Under the pieces are notes generated by a model. The model did no database searches. It was not told the DNA's origin and was given only the letters and a program-made list of their open reading frames with translations. Both the position numbers and the translations under genes were made by a program. From an uncultured Prevotella sp. (GTDB lineage Bacteria; Bacteroidota; Bacteroidia; Bacteroidales; Bacteroidaceae): a stretch of DNA of 37,292 nucleotides. Below, one piece after another: positions 1-8,718 of the stretch; the first letter of the stretch is position 1, and each line of letters opens with the position of its first letter. The DNA lies in assembly GCA_937916405.1 (NCBI GenBank), contig CALFUF010000166.1:1-37292 (forward strand), given 5' to 3'.

Positions 1-73
1 GGTTCTTCTTTCCTGCGATACCTGTCATCTTGGATGACCCCAGTTCGATAGCAACGATAAATTCTTTTGGCAT
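1..73 (-). CDS. ftsA: FtsA cell-division ATPase, N-terminal fragment (cut by window edge)
   Basis: Only the first 24 codons are present. They read MPKEFIVAIELGSSKMTGIAG, the first beta-strand and phosphate-1 loop (ELGSSK) of the actin/FtsA fold. FtsA is the peripheral membrane ATPase that tethers FtsZ and recruits later division proteins. The gene follows ftsQ in the same direction with a 24-bp gap, the usual ftsQ-ftsA(-ftsZ) order at the distal end of a dcw cluster, which supports the call despite its short length. The rest of the gene lies outside the window. Confidence 0.85.
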   Translation of the reverse strand, partial: MPKEFIVAIELGSSKMTGIAGKKN

Positions 74-97
74 CTTTAATTCTATATTTTTTATTCC

Positions 98-847
98 TTA
101 TTTTCTTCTCTTCTTACAGATAATCTGGTTGTCGAACTCCATATTGATATAGGAGTATTTGTTCCAACCTGCCACACTCAGTCCGTAACGGTAGAATTTC
201 TCCAGACGGTCGAACTTCTGAGGGATATTGGAGACACTGCCCAGATAGACGATATGGTCGCCAATGCGGGGGACCATCTCCACCGTGCCGTCCTCCAGAA
301 CGTTGAGCTGCTCCACCTGAGAGTGCCAGAACGGGTTCGTGGTGACGTAGTTACCCAGATAAGCCAGTTTCTTCTGGGCATAAGGACGACTGATATGTCC
401 TGTGGCAATCACCAGGTCGCTGGTATAGCGGGTGTTGGGCATGATCTCCCCATGCACGTCCACGTAATAGTCGTCCCCATTGTCAGCCTTGACACGTACG
501 ACAGGGAGACGCTGGGTGAGGTTCACCTTCACGTGTCCCCCTTGTGTCTTGAAGCACTCTGCCGTCTCGACAAAGGGGTTCTGACGGATGGTCTCCTCTA
601 TCTTACGGACGTTAATCTGCTTCATCGGCTGTCCCTGCGGATAGATCTTCGCCCGCTGCAGTTGCTCCTTGATCTCCATGTCTCCAAGGAATCCCTCTAC
701 ATTCCCATCCTCGATATTGATATCCACCTGCGTGCATACCGACTTCTGGTCATCAGGCTGGTTGAGTGCCGTGATGGCTAGGAGCAGATAGACGGCAAGG
801 ATGATGTCTATCAGGATGAATATCGATTTCTTCCAGTTGAGGGTCAT
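98..847 (-). CDS. ftsQ: Cell division protein FtsQ (DivIB/FtsQ family)
   Basis: A 249-aa bitopic membrane protein. A short cytoplasmic N-terminus is followed by one hydrophobic helix at about residues 8-28 (SIFILIDIILAVYLLLAIT). Next come a POTRA-like segment (roughly 40-110, including the RKIEETIRQNPFVETAEC stretch) and a beta-rich FtsQ domain with the typical QRLPVVRV strand. In the divisome FtsQ bridges early cytoplasmic and late periplasmic components through FtsL/FtsB. It starts 4 bp after the murC stop and is followed by ftsA. FtsQ sequences diverge strongly, so the call rests on topology, the QRLPVVRV motif and gene order together. Confidence 0.9.
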   Translation of the reverse strand: MTLNWKKSIFILIDIILAVYLLLAITALNQPDDQKSVCTQVDINIEDGNVEGFLGDMEIKEQLQRAKIYPQGQPMKQINVRKIEETIRQNPFVETAECFKTQGGHVKVNLTQRLPVVRVKADNGDDYYVDVHGEIMPNTRYTSDLVIATGHISRPYAQKKLAYLGNYVTTNPFWHSQVEQLNVLEDGTVEMVPRIGDHIVYLGSVSNIPQKFDRLEKFYRYGLSVAGWNKYSYINMEFDNQIICKKRRK

Positions 848-851
848 TGGC

Positions 852-2228
852 TTATTGCTTGTTCTTTAATATTTCTGTGATTTGAGGAACCAGATTGTCA
901 AGGTCGCCAGCTCCTAATACGATGAGTACGTCGAAGTCACGCTCCCTCACCAGTTGGAGGACATCATCCTTGCGGATGATCTGTTTCTCTATACCTGGGC
1001 GCAGGTTGTTATAGATCAGCTCGGAGGTCACACCCTCGATGGGGAGCTCACGGGCAGGGTATATCTCTGTGAGAATCACCTCGTCGAGTTGACTCAGTGC
1101 CTCTGCGAAGTCTTTGTAGAAGTCACGGGTGCGGGTGTACAGGTGCGGCTGGAAGATCGCCGTGATCTTACGATGGCGATAGAGCTCACGAATGCTCTTG
1201 GCACTCTGGTAGATCTCCTGGGGGTGGTGGGCATAGTCGCTGAGGAACACGATTTTGTCGTTCTTCAGCTTGAAGTCGAAACGGCGGTCGACACCTCCGA
1301 AGGTCTTCATACCCTTGCGCAACTCCTCAGCGGTACAGCCGGCAAGCTGTGCCATTGCCATCGCTGCGATACCGTTCTCTATATTGATGGGAACAGGTTG
1401 TCCCAGCTCTATACCCTTCACGCTCTCGATAGGAGAGATGAAGTCGAAGGATATCTCCCCATCCTCGATACGGATATGCTCCGCATGGAAGTCACCCTCA
1501 TGAAGCGCATAGTCATAACGCTTGACACCTGCCTGCAGGTTCTCCTTCATCTCCAAGTCACGATGGATGATCAGGGCACCACCCGGCTGTATCAACTCTG
1601 TATAATGGCGGAAGCTCTCCAGATAAGCCTCTTTTGTCCCATAGATATCCAGATGGTCGGGGTCTGTCGCCGTAATGACGCTCATCCAAGGGCGCAACCA
1701 GTGGAAGGAGCGGTCGAACTCGTCCGCCTCAATCACCACATAGTCAGAGTCGGAGAGGATATAGTTCGTACCATAGTTCTTGGAGATACCTCCCAAGAAG
1801 GCGTTGCAGTCGAGATGGCTCTGGTGCATGATATGGGCGCACATCGTCGAGGTTGTCGTCTTGCCATGCGTACCAGCGACACAGAGTCCCTTATGCTGAC
1901 GGGTCAGGGTGCCCAGCACCTGTGCCCGTTTCTGAATCTCAAAGCCGTTCTGTCGGAAATACTGCAGCTCCTGATGCTCAGCAGGGATGGCAGGGGTGTA
2001 GATGACGAGGCAGGAAACTGGTTGCAGACAAGCCTCCGGTATCTCGTTGATATTCTCCTCATAGTGTATCAGCATCCCCTCTTTCTCCAACTGACGGGTG
2101 AGGTCACTGGGTGTCTTGTCATAACCAGCGACCACCAGTCCACGGCTGATGAAATAACGGGCGATGGCACTCATACCGATGCCACCGGCACCTACGAAAT
2201 AGACGGCTTTGATATCTTTAATCTCCAT
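852..2228 (-). CDS. murC: UDP-N-acetylmuramate--L-alanine ligase
   Basis: A 458-aa cytoplasmic Mur ligase that adds L-Ala to UDP-MurNAc, the first peptide-forming step of peptidoglycan precursor synthesis. Residues 13-20 (GAGGIGMS) form the N-terminal Rossmann motif. The ATP P-loop GTHGKTT is at about 119-125. The central EADEFDRSF and TATDPDHLDIYG motifs and the C-terminal DYAHHP motif are all present, and length is normal. The ATG overlaps the end of murG by 11 bp, suggesting translational coupling. Four bases separate its stop from ftsQ. Confidence 0.97.
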   Translation of the reverse strand: MEIKDIKAVYFVGAGGIGMSAIARYFISRGLVVAGYDKTPSDLTRQLEKEGMLIHYEENINEIPEACLQPVSCLVIYTPAIPAEHQELQYFRQNGFEIQKRAQVLGTLTRQHKGLCVAGTHGKTTTSTMCAHIMHQSHLDCNAFLGGISKNYGTNYILSDSDYVVIEADEFDRSFHWLRPWMSVITATDPDHLDIYGTKEAYLESFRHYTELIQPGGALIIHRDLEMKENLQAGVKRYDYALHEGDFHAEHIRIEDGEISFDFISPIESVKGIELGQPVPINIENGIAAMAMAQLAGCTAEELRKGMKTFGGVDRRFDFKLKNDKIVFLSDYAHHPQEIYQSAKSIRELYRHRKITAIFQPHLYTRTRDFYKDFAEALSQLDEVILTEIYPARELPIEGVTSELIYNNLRPGIEKQIIRKDDVLQLVRERDFDVLIVLGAGDLDNLVPQITEILKNKQ

Positions 2229-3333
2229 GCTCTGCTAATCTAATGACCTCTTTGGCTATGATGGTTGCTGAGTCGGGCAGTGCCAGTTTGAGGATGTTCT
2301 CTTTCAATGACTCTAATTCTTCTTGGTTGTTGACAGCGTCAACAGCGGTTCTCAGCAGCAGGGCGGGCGCCTCGCTGTCTTTCATATAAAGGGCGGCACC
2401 TACATTGACAAGTGCCATGGCATTCTTCGTCTGGTGGTCTTCTGCCACATTAGGACTGGGTACCAGGATGACGGGTTTGCCTATCAGACAGAACTCGGAG
2501 ATACTGCTGGCACCAGCACGGCTGATGACGAGATCGGCAGCCTTATAGGCAACACCCATGTCACTGATGAAGTCGGTGACTATCAGATTGTCGGGCTTCC
2601 CTTCTTTCTCTAACTGCTCCATAATCTGGGCGTGGTAGTACTTACCCGTCTGCCATACAAACTGGACATTGCTCTTACGGACAAGACCCAGATGCTGCAT
2701 GACACTCTCGTTGATGGTTCTGGCTCCTAAGCTGCCACCCACCAAGAGAATGGTCTTTTTATTGGGGACAAGACCGAAAGAGCGGACGGCATCCTCACGA
2801 GAGACGGTCGTCTCCAACAACGACTGACGGACGGGGTTACCCGTCTTGATGATCTTGTCGGCAGGGAAGAAACGCTCCATACCGTCGTAGGCGACACAGA
2901 TCTTCTGGGCTTTCTTTGCCAACAGCTTATTGGTGACTCCCGCATAGGAGTTCTGTTCCTGTATCAGACAAGGGATACCCATCGAGGCTGCTTTGTTGAG
3001 CGTAGGACCACTGGCATAGCCACCCACACCAACAGCTACCTGTGGCTGGAAGTCCTTGATGATCTTCTTAGCCATCTGCTGACTCTTCCAAATCTTAAAG
3101 AGCACAGCGATGTTCTTCAAGAGATTCTTACGGTCGAAACCACAGATCGGCAACCCTTTTATCTCGTAACCAGCAGCAGGTACACGTTGCATCTCCATGC
3201 GACCTAATGCGCCCACAAAGAGAATCTTGGCGTCAGGACGTAACTCCTTGATGGCATTGGCGATAGATACAGCTGGGAAGATGTGCCCACCTGTACCACC
3301 ACCACTGATGATAACCCTTAAATCGTTGTTCAT
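2218..3333 (-). CDS. murG: UDP-GlcNAc:lipid I N-acetylglucosaminyltransferase
   Basis: A 371-aa GT28 glycosyltransferase that converts lipid I to lipid II at the inner face of the cytoplasmic membrane. The N-terminal G-loop GGGTGGH is at about residues 11-17. The second loop GGSLGARTIN and the UDP-GlcNAc-binding region VISRAGASSISEF (family form RAGA.T..E) are present. It lies between ftsW and murC, with a 58-bp gap after ftsW that is long for this operon and contains a possible internal promoter. The 3' end overlaps murC by 11 bp. Confidence 0.97.
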   Translation of the reverse strand: MNNDLRVIISGGGTGGHIFPAVSIANAIKELRPDAKILFVGALGRMEMQRVPAAGYEIKGLPICGFDRKNLLKNIAVLFKIWKSQQMAKKIIKDFQPQVAVGVGGYASGPTLNKAASMGIPCLIQEQNSYAGVTNKLLAKKAQKICVAYDGMERFFPADKIIKTGNPVRQSLLETTVSREDAVRSFGLVPNKKTILLVGGSLGARTINESVMQHLGLVRKSNVQFVWQTGKYYHAQIMEQLEKEGKPDNLIVTDFISDMGVAYKAADLVISRAGASSISEFCLIGKPVILVPSPNVAEDHQTKNAMALVNVGAALYMKDSEAPALLLRTAVDAVNNQEELESLKENILKLALPDSATIIAKEVIRLAEHGD

Positions 3334-3357
3334 ATACCTTATTTATATAGTACCTTG

Positions 3358-3365
3358 CAAAATTA
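3358..3365 (-). promoter_or_regulatory. Possible internal promoter -7 element before murG
   Basis: Read on the minus strand this is TAATTTTG, matching the Bacteroidota TAnnTTTG -7 consensus. It ends 24 bases upstream of the murG ATG, in the only sizeable gap of the murE-murC stretch. No clear TTTG -33 box is visible at the expected distance, so it could be weak or fortuitous. Confidence 0.35.
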
Positions 3366-3391
3366 CGAATTATATTTCTTTTTAGCGAATG

Positions 3392-4633
3392 TTACCCGAT
3401 ATTTTTTACCGCTTCGGGCTCTTTCTTCATTTTCGCTGAGCGACTGATGCTCAATATGGTGCCGACATAAGCACAATTGATGATGGTAGAGGTTCCTCCC
3501 TTGGAGATCAACGGCAGGGGCTGACCTGTGACAGGAGCCAATCCTACCGCCACCATCATGTTGAAAGCAGCCTGTACGACCAGCAGCAAAGCAAGTCCCA
3601 TGACAAGGAAAGCTGGGAAGTTGTTCTCGCAGCGACTCGCAATACGTGCCGCGCGATAAAGCAGGATGATATATAAGAGTACCACAAAGGCAGCTCCTAG
3701 GATTCCTAACTCCTCAATGACGATGGCATAGATGAAGTCAGAAAACGCCTGTGACAGGAAGTCACGCTCCACTGACTTACCAGGACCTTTTCCGATAATA
3801 TTGCTGGAGACGATGGCGATATTGGCATGTGCCACCTGTGCGTCCTTGTCGAGGTCGTACTCCTGAGGGGTGACATCATCTTTTCCGAATTTAAGGATAC
3901 GTCCCTTCCAGGTGTCCGCACGATGGAGCATCTTTTCCAGCTTGCTTTTCTTCTTTGGTTGGTCGGTCTGTTCTGTCTTAGCGACTTCCTGACCACTGGT
4001 GTCATGACCTACCAGCATCACCATGGAGATAGCAAGGACGACAAAGAATGCCAATATGCCGACTAGTTTGCCAAGTTGTCTGAGGGGTACTAACCCGATG
4101 AACATCATCAGGATGACGACAGCAAATAACAAGGCTGCCGTGGAGAGGTTCTCCAGTCCGATGAGGAAACAGGTGGGAATGGTGATCCATAGAATCCATT
4201 TGAAGGCTTTCTTGTCCGCCCCGTTCTCTCGTTGCATGGCACTGAGGATCTGGGCTGTCGCCAATACGATGGCACCCTTGGCTATCTCTGAGGGTTGGAA
4301 GGTGAACCCAAACAAGGAGATGACACGATTGGCACCATTGATTGTCTGACCTCCAATCAGTACCCACAGTAGGGTGATGGCAGTGATAAGCAAGAGGAAG
4401 GGGGTCATCAGCTTAAAGAACCGACATGGGATGTTCAGCGTGATGACAGCTACAAGGACACCAAAAGCGATGGTTCCCGCGTGGTAAATAATAGGTCCGA
4501 TGTAGTTATGACTCTTGTAAGTCAGGTTACTGGAGGCTGAGAACACCTCCACGATACTGATCATACAGAGAAAGAAGAACACCATCCAGATGACCTTGTC
4601 TCCCTTGAAAATATTGCCTATCTTTTTGTTCAT
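3392..4633 (-). CDS. ftsW: Septal peptidoglycan polymerase FtsW (SEDS family)
   Basis: A 413-aa polytopic membrane protein with about ten hydrophobic segments. SEDS signatures include the FQPSEIAKGA segment near residue 115 and the C-terminal TGQPLPLISKGGTS motif. FtsW polymerises lipid II glycan strands at the septum together with its cognate class B PBP, here the FtsI encoded upstream. A hydrophilic loop of about 60 residues (roughly 215-275, rich in K/D/E) sits in the large extracytoplasmic-loop region. It lies 2 bp downstream of murD. Confidence 0.95.
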   Translation of the reverse strand: MNKKIGNIFKGDKVIWMVFFFLCMISIVEVFSASSNLTYKSHNYIGPIIYHAGTIAFGVLVAVITLNIPCRFFKLMTPFLLLITAITLLWVLIGGQTINGANRVISLFGFTFQPSEIAKGAIVLATAQILSAMQRENGADKKAFKWILWITIPTCFLIGLENLSTAALLFAVVILMMFIGLVPLRQLGKLVGILAFFVVLAISMVMLVGHDTSGQEVAKTEQTDQPKKKSKLEKMLHRADTWKGRILKFGKDDVTPQEYDLDKDAQVAHANIAIVSSNIIGKGPGKSVERDFLSQAFSDFIYAIVIEELGILGAAFVVLLYIILLYRAARIASRCENNFPAFLVMGLALLLVVQAAFNMMVAVGLAPVTGQPLPLISKGGTSTIINCAYVGTILSISRSAKMKKEPEAVKNIG

Positions 4634-4635
4634 AT

Positions 4636-5967
4636 TTATAGATTTCTTACTAATTCTTTGAATTGCTCACCACGGTCTTCCATATTCTTGAAGAGGTCGA
4701 AAGACGCACAACAGGGACTCAGCAGAACCGTCATACCCGGCTCGGCAAGCTCGTAGCATGCCTCTATGCACTCTTTCATGGAGTGGGTGTCCCTTACAGG
4801 AATGCCCATGCCATCGAAATTGTCATGTAACTTCTGATTGTCAGCACCTAGATACACCAGTCCCGCACATTTCTCCTTTACCAAAGGCTTGATGGGCTCG
4901 TAATCGTTGCCCTTGTCCTTACCACCGATAATGAGGATGGTCTTGGTCTTCATAGATTCTAACGCATACCAGCAGGCATCCACATTCGTGGCTTTGGAGT
5001 CGTTGATATACTGGACACCACGCACCATGCAGACTTTCTCCAAACGATGCTCCACACCAGGGAAGTCGCTGAGGGACTTGCGGATGACCTCTTTCTTGAT
5101 ACCGGCAATATTGGTGGCGATACCAGCGGCAAGGGAGTTGTAGATATTATGCTTGCCTGTCAGACTGAGCGCTTCCTGTTCCATATTGAAAGGCTCAGGC
5201 TTCTCAATCTTATACTGTCCTTCCTCGATATAACCGATGCTGCCTTTCTCCTTCAGCTCAGAGAAGGGATACTGGATGGCTTGGATATGGTATTTCTCCA
5301 ATTCCTTCTTGATGACGGGGTCGTCATTCCAGTAGATGAAGGCATCGTTAGGTGTCTGGTTCTGGATGATACGCATCTTGGCGTCTACGTAATTCTGCAT
5401 GCAGAAATCATAGCGGTCGAGATGGTCGGGTGTGATATTCAGCAAGATAGCGATATCAGCACGGAAGTTGTACATGTTATCCAACTGGAAAGAGCTGAGC
5501 TCGATGATGTAGTATTCGTGTGGGTCCTCTGCCACCTGCAGGGCGAGGGAGTTGCCAATGTTACCAGCCAGTCCTGCGTCATATCCTGCCTCTTTGAAAA
5601 TATGATAGATAAGACTTGTCGTGGTCGTCTTGCCATTAGAGCCTGTGATACATACCATCTTGGAGTTGGTATAACGCCCAGCGAACTCGATCTCGCTGAT
5701 GATATGGATGCCCTTCTCCTTGATTTTCACAATCATAGGAGCAGTATCGGGGATACCTGGGCTCTTGATGATCTCATCAGCATTGAGAATCTTCTCTTCT
5801 GAGTGCTGACCCTCTTCCCACTCGATATGGTGGGAGTCCATCAGCTGCTTATATTTCTCGTTGATTTTAGACATGTCACTGACAAACACGTCGAACCCTT
5901 CTTTCTTGGCGAGGACAGCAGCACCGGATCCGCTTTCTCCCGCACCTAATATGACAATCCTGCTCAT
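4636..5967 (-). CDS. murD: UDP-N-acetylmuramoyl-L-alanine--D-glutamate ligase
   Basis: A 443-aa Mur ligase that adds D-Glu to UDP-MurNAc-L-Ala in the cytoplasm. Residues 7-13 (GAGESGS) form the N-terminal nucleotide-type fold. The P-loop GSNGKTT is at about 109-115. ELSSFQLD, NITPDHLDRY, the NDSKATN motif and the C-terminal GGKDKG loop are all MurD-specific. The start codon overlaps the mraY stop by 4 bp, so the two are probably translationally coupled. ftsW follows after 2 bp. Confidence 0.97.
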   Translation of the reverse strand: MSRIVILGAGESGSGAAVLAKKEGFDVFVSDMSKINEKYKQLMDSHHIEWEEGQHSEEKILNADEIIKSPGIPDTAPMIVKIKEKGIHIISEIEFAGRYTNSKMVCITGSNGKTTTTSLIYHIFKEAGYDAGLAGNIGNSLALQVAEDPHEYYIIELSSFQLDNMYNFRADIAILLNITPDHLDRYDFCMQNYVDAKMRIIQNQTPNDAFIYWNDDPVIKKELEKYHIQAIQYPFSELKEKGSIGYIEEGQYKIEKPEPFNMEQEALSLTGKHNIYNSLAAGIATNIAGIKKEVIRKSLSDFPGVEHRLEKVCMVRGVQYINDSKATNVDACWYALESMKTKTILIIGGKDKGNDYEPIKPLVKEKCAGLVYLGADNQKLHDNFDGMGIPVRDTHSMKECIEACYELAEPGMTVLLSPCCASFDLFKNMEDRGEQFKELVRNL

Positions 5968-7238
5968 CTTACTTTCAGCGTTATAATGGTTATTGCTACT
6001 AATATAATGGTCGTAATCCAGAAACGGATGGTGATTTTAGACTCATGGAAAGGTCGATGGGGCCATCCCTTGAGGATATACGTACTTGTCTGGTCTAGTT
6101 GGGAGTCTAAACGACGGAAGGTGTCGTGGATAGGGGTAGCTCGGAACACCCTCACACGCTTACCCTTTCGCTTCTGTATCTTAAACCACTGGGTCTGTAT
6201 GATCACACTCAGACTCTCGATGAAGAAGATACCACACAGGATTGGGAGTAAGAGTTCTTTGTGGACGATGACAGCACATACCCCGATGATTCCTCCAATG
6301 GTCAGCGAACCTGTATCACCCATAAATACCTGGGCAGGATAGGCGTTGTACCAGAGAAAACCTATCATCGCACCGATAAAGGCACTGAGGAACACTACTA
6401 ACTCTTGTGAGCCAGGGATATACATGATATCAAAATAGGCAGCATAGACAATATGACTGCTGACATAGGCGAAGATGACCAAGGCGACTCCTATGATGGC
6501 GGAGTTTCCTGCACACATCCCATCCATGCCGTCGTTCAGGTTGGCACCATTGCTGACGGCTGTAACCACGAAAATCGTCATCAGGACGAAGAGAACCCAC
6601 CCTGCCGCAACTTTGTATTTCCCACAGAATGACATTACATCAGAGTAGTTCAGATTGTGGTTCTTGAAGAACGGGATGGTCGTCTGGAGTGACTTCACGT
6701 CTTCCGCCTTGTGTTTGACGACAACCTCCTGTTGGTTCTGCTGGGATACTGTGATATTCTCACGGACAACAGCATCAGGACTAAGCCATAAGGTCAAGCC
6801 GACGATAAATCCGATAGACACCTGCCCGATAATTTTGTATTTCCCCTTTAATCCGTCCTTGTTCTTCTTGAAGATTTTGATATAGTCATCCATAAATCCG
6901 AGGAAGCCCAACCATATAGTCGTGATAATCATCAATATCAGATAGATGTTACGCATACGACCTAATAAGAGGACGGGGATAAGGATGGAGACAATGATGA
7001 TGATGCCACCCATCGTGGGGACACCTTTCTTCTCTACACCAAAGGGGTCAATGCTCACGTCACGAGCAGTCTCGGAGATATTACGACGCTTCATCCATTT
7101 AATAAACCGCTCTCCAAACCAAGCGGAGATGATCAATGAGAGAATCAATGCCAGCAAAGCACGGAAAGAGATATACGACCAGATATGCGCACCAGGTATG
7201 TTGAATTGCTCTAAGAATCTAAACAGATAGTATAACAT
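5964..7238 (-). CDS. mraY: Phospho-N-acetylmuramoyl-pentapeptide transferase
   Basis: A polytopic membrane enzyme that transfers phospho-MurNAc-pentapeptide to undecaprenyl phosphate, giving lipid I. FLGFMDD (Asp pair), NLNDGMDG and FMGDTGSLTIGG are the family's catalytic motifs. The longer frame starts with GTG at 7265 inside murE. I chose the ATG at 7238 (MLYYLFRFLEQFNIPG), which lies 4 bp after the murE stop and matches the family N-terminus, giving 424 aa. Two features are odd. A hydrophilic insert of about 50 residues follows LSPDAVV. The normally conserved PLHHH motif reads PIHDTF, followed by an insert before the HESKITIRFWI segment. Confidence 0.95.
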   Translation of the reverse strand: MLYYLFRFLEQFNIPGAHIWSYISFRALLALILSLIISAWFGERFIKWMKRRNISETARDVSIDPFGVEKKGVPTMGGIIIIVSILIPVLLLGRMRNIYLILMIITTIWLGFLGFMDDYIKIFKKNKDGLKGKYKIIGQVSIGFIVGLTLWLSPDAVVRENITVSQQNQQEVVVKHKAEDVKSLQTTIPFFKNHNLNYSDVMSFCGKYKVAAGWVLFVLMTIFVVTAVSNGANLNDGMDGMCAGNSAIIGVALVIFAYVSSHIVYAAYFDIMYIPGSQELVVFLSAFIGAMIGFLWYNAYPAQVFMGDTGSLTIGGIIGVCAVIVHKELLLPILCGIFFIESLSVIIQTQWFKIQKRKGKRVRVFRATPIHDTFRRLDSQLDQTSTYILKGWPHRPFHESKITIRFWITTIILVAITIITLKVR

Positions 7239-7242
7239 AGGC

Positions 7243-8700
7243 TTAATTGTTTGCAAAGATTTCACGTACTATTTCACGATCGTCAAAATGGTGCTTGACA
7301 CCCTTGACCTCCTGATAGTCCTCATGTCCTTTTCCTGCAATGAGGATGACATCCCCTTTTCGCGCCATCATACAAGCTGTGCGGATGGCTTCCTTACGAT
7401 CGGTGATACTGATGGTCTTCTTCATCTGTTGGGCGTTGAGACCAGCCAACATGTCGTTGATGATGTCCTGCGGCTCCTCATAACGGGGATTGTCACTGGT
7501 GATGATGACCCGGTCACTTTGCTTGGCAGCTTCTTGTGCCATCAAAGGACGCTTACCCTTGTCTCTGTTACCTCCGGCACCACAGACGGTAATGACTTGT
7601 CCACCTTTTCCGTCCAATACCTCATGGATGGCATTCAGCACATTCTCTAAAGCATCAGGAGTGTGGGCGTAGTCGACAATGGCGGTGACACCTTCTTTAG
7701 AACGGATAGGCTCCAGACGTCCAGCCACACTCTTGAGGGTGCTTAATATCAGCAGGATATCATCTTGCTTCTTGCCTAACATGACAGCAGCACCGTAGAC
7801 AGCGAGCAAATTGCTGACATTGAATTTGCCGATAAACTGTACACCCACTTCCTTTCCGTTTATCTCAAGATACATGCCCTCAAAATGACATTCAATGATG
7901 CGGGCACGGAAATCAGCCATTGCGCGAGTGGAGTAGGTCTTGATTTTTGCCTTGCAGTTCTGTACCATCACGCTACCATTCTTGTCATCAGCGTTGGTAA
8001 TAGCAAAAGCATCCTTAGGGAGACTATCGAAGAACGCTTTCTTCGCATCACGATAGTTCTCAAAGGTCTTATGGTAGTCTAGATGGTCACGCGTCAGATT
8101 CGTGAATAGCCCTCCAGCAAACTTCAGTCCTCCTATGCGTTGCTGGGCAATAGCATGGCTCGAACATTCCATAAAGGCATACTCGCAACCTGCCTCAACC
8201 ATTTTATTTAACAATCGGTTTAATTCGATGGGATCGGGTGTCGTATGGTCGGCAGGAATAGCTTCTTCCTCGATATAGTTGCAAACTGTTGAGAGCAATC
8301 CGCATTTGTGTCCGAACTTGCGGAACATATTATATAATAAGGTGGCTATCGTCGTCTTGCCATTGGTACCTGTGACACCTACTAATTTAAGTTTCTTGGT
8401 AGGCTCTCCGAAAAAGACGGTCGCTACAGGTCCCACGGCACTTTCTGTAGAAGCGACCTGTATATATGTTATTCCCTCAGCTTTCTCATCAGGGAGGTCC
8501 TCACATAAAACCGCAGAAGCACCTAGTTCCAAAGCTTTGGGAATAAATTTGTGTCCGTCAGTCTGTGTCCCTTTCATGGCAACGAACAAGTGTCCTTTCT
8601 CGATTTTGCGAGAATCAATGTTAACACCAGTGATGTCGATTTGCTCATCACCGATGATACAAAGTGGTTTGACGTATTTAAGTAGTTCACTTAGTCTCAT
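7243..8700 (-). CDS. murE: UDP-MurNAc-L-Ala-D-Glu--meso-diaminopimelate ligase
   Basis: A 485-aa Mur ligase that adds the third stem-peptide residue. The P-loop GTNGKTT is at about 111-117 and DYAHTPDALE is in the C-terminal half. The specificity motif DNPR is at about 403-406. In this family DNPR marks meso-DAP-using enzymes rather than lysine-using ones, so the cell wall is probably meso-DAP type. It is followed by mraY after 4 bp and preceded by ftsI with an 18-bp gap. Length is normal and all expected motifs are visible. Confidence 0.97.
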   Translation of the reverse strand: MRLSELLKYVKPLCIIGDEQIDITGVNIDSRKIEKGHLFVAMKGTQTDGHKFIPKALELGASAVLCEDLPDEKAEGITYIQVASTESAVGPVATVFFGEPTKKLKLVGVTGTNGKTTIATLLYNMFRKFGHKCGLLSTVCNYIEEEAIPADHTTPDPIELNRLLNKMVEAGCEYAFMECSSHAIAQQRIGGLKFAGGLFTNLTRDHLDYHKTFENYRDAKKAFFDSLPKDAFAITNADDKNGSVMVQNCKAKIKTYSTRAMADFRARIIECHFEGMYLEINGKEVGVQFIGKFNVSNLLAVYGAAVMLGKKQDDILLILSTLKSVAGRLEPIRSKEGVTAIVDYAHTPDALENVLNAIHEVLDGKGGQVITVCGAGGNRDKGKRPLMAQEAAKQSDRVIITSDNPRYEEPQDIINDMLAGLNAQQMKKTISITDRKEAIRTACMMARKGDVILIAGKGHEDYQEVKGVKHHFDDREIVREIFANN

Positions 8701-8718
8701 GATACCTATTTTTTAATA

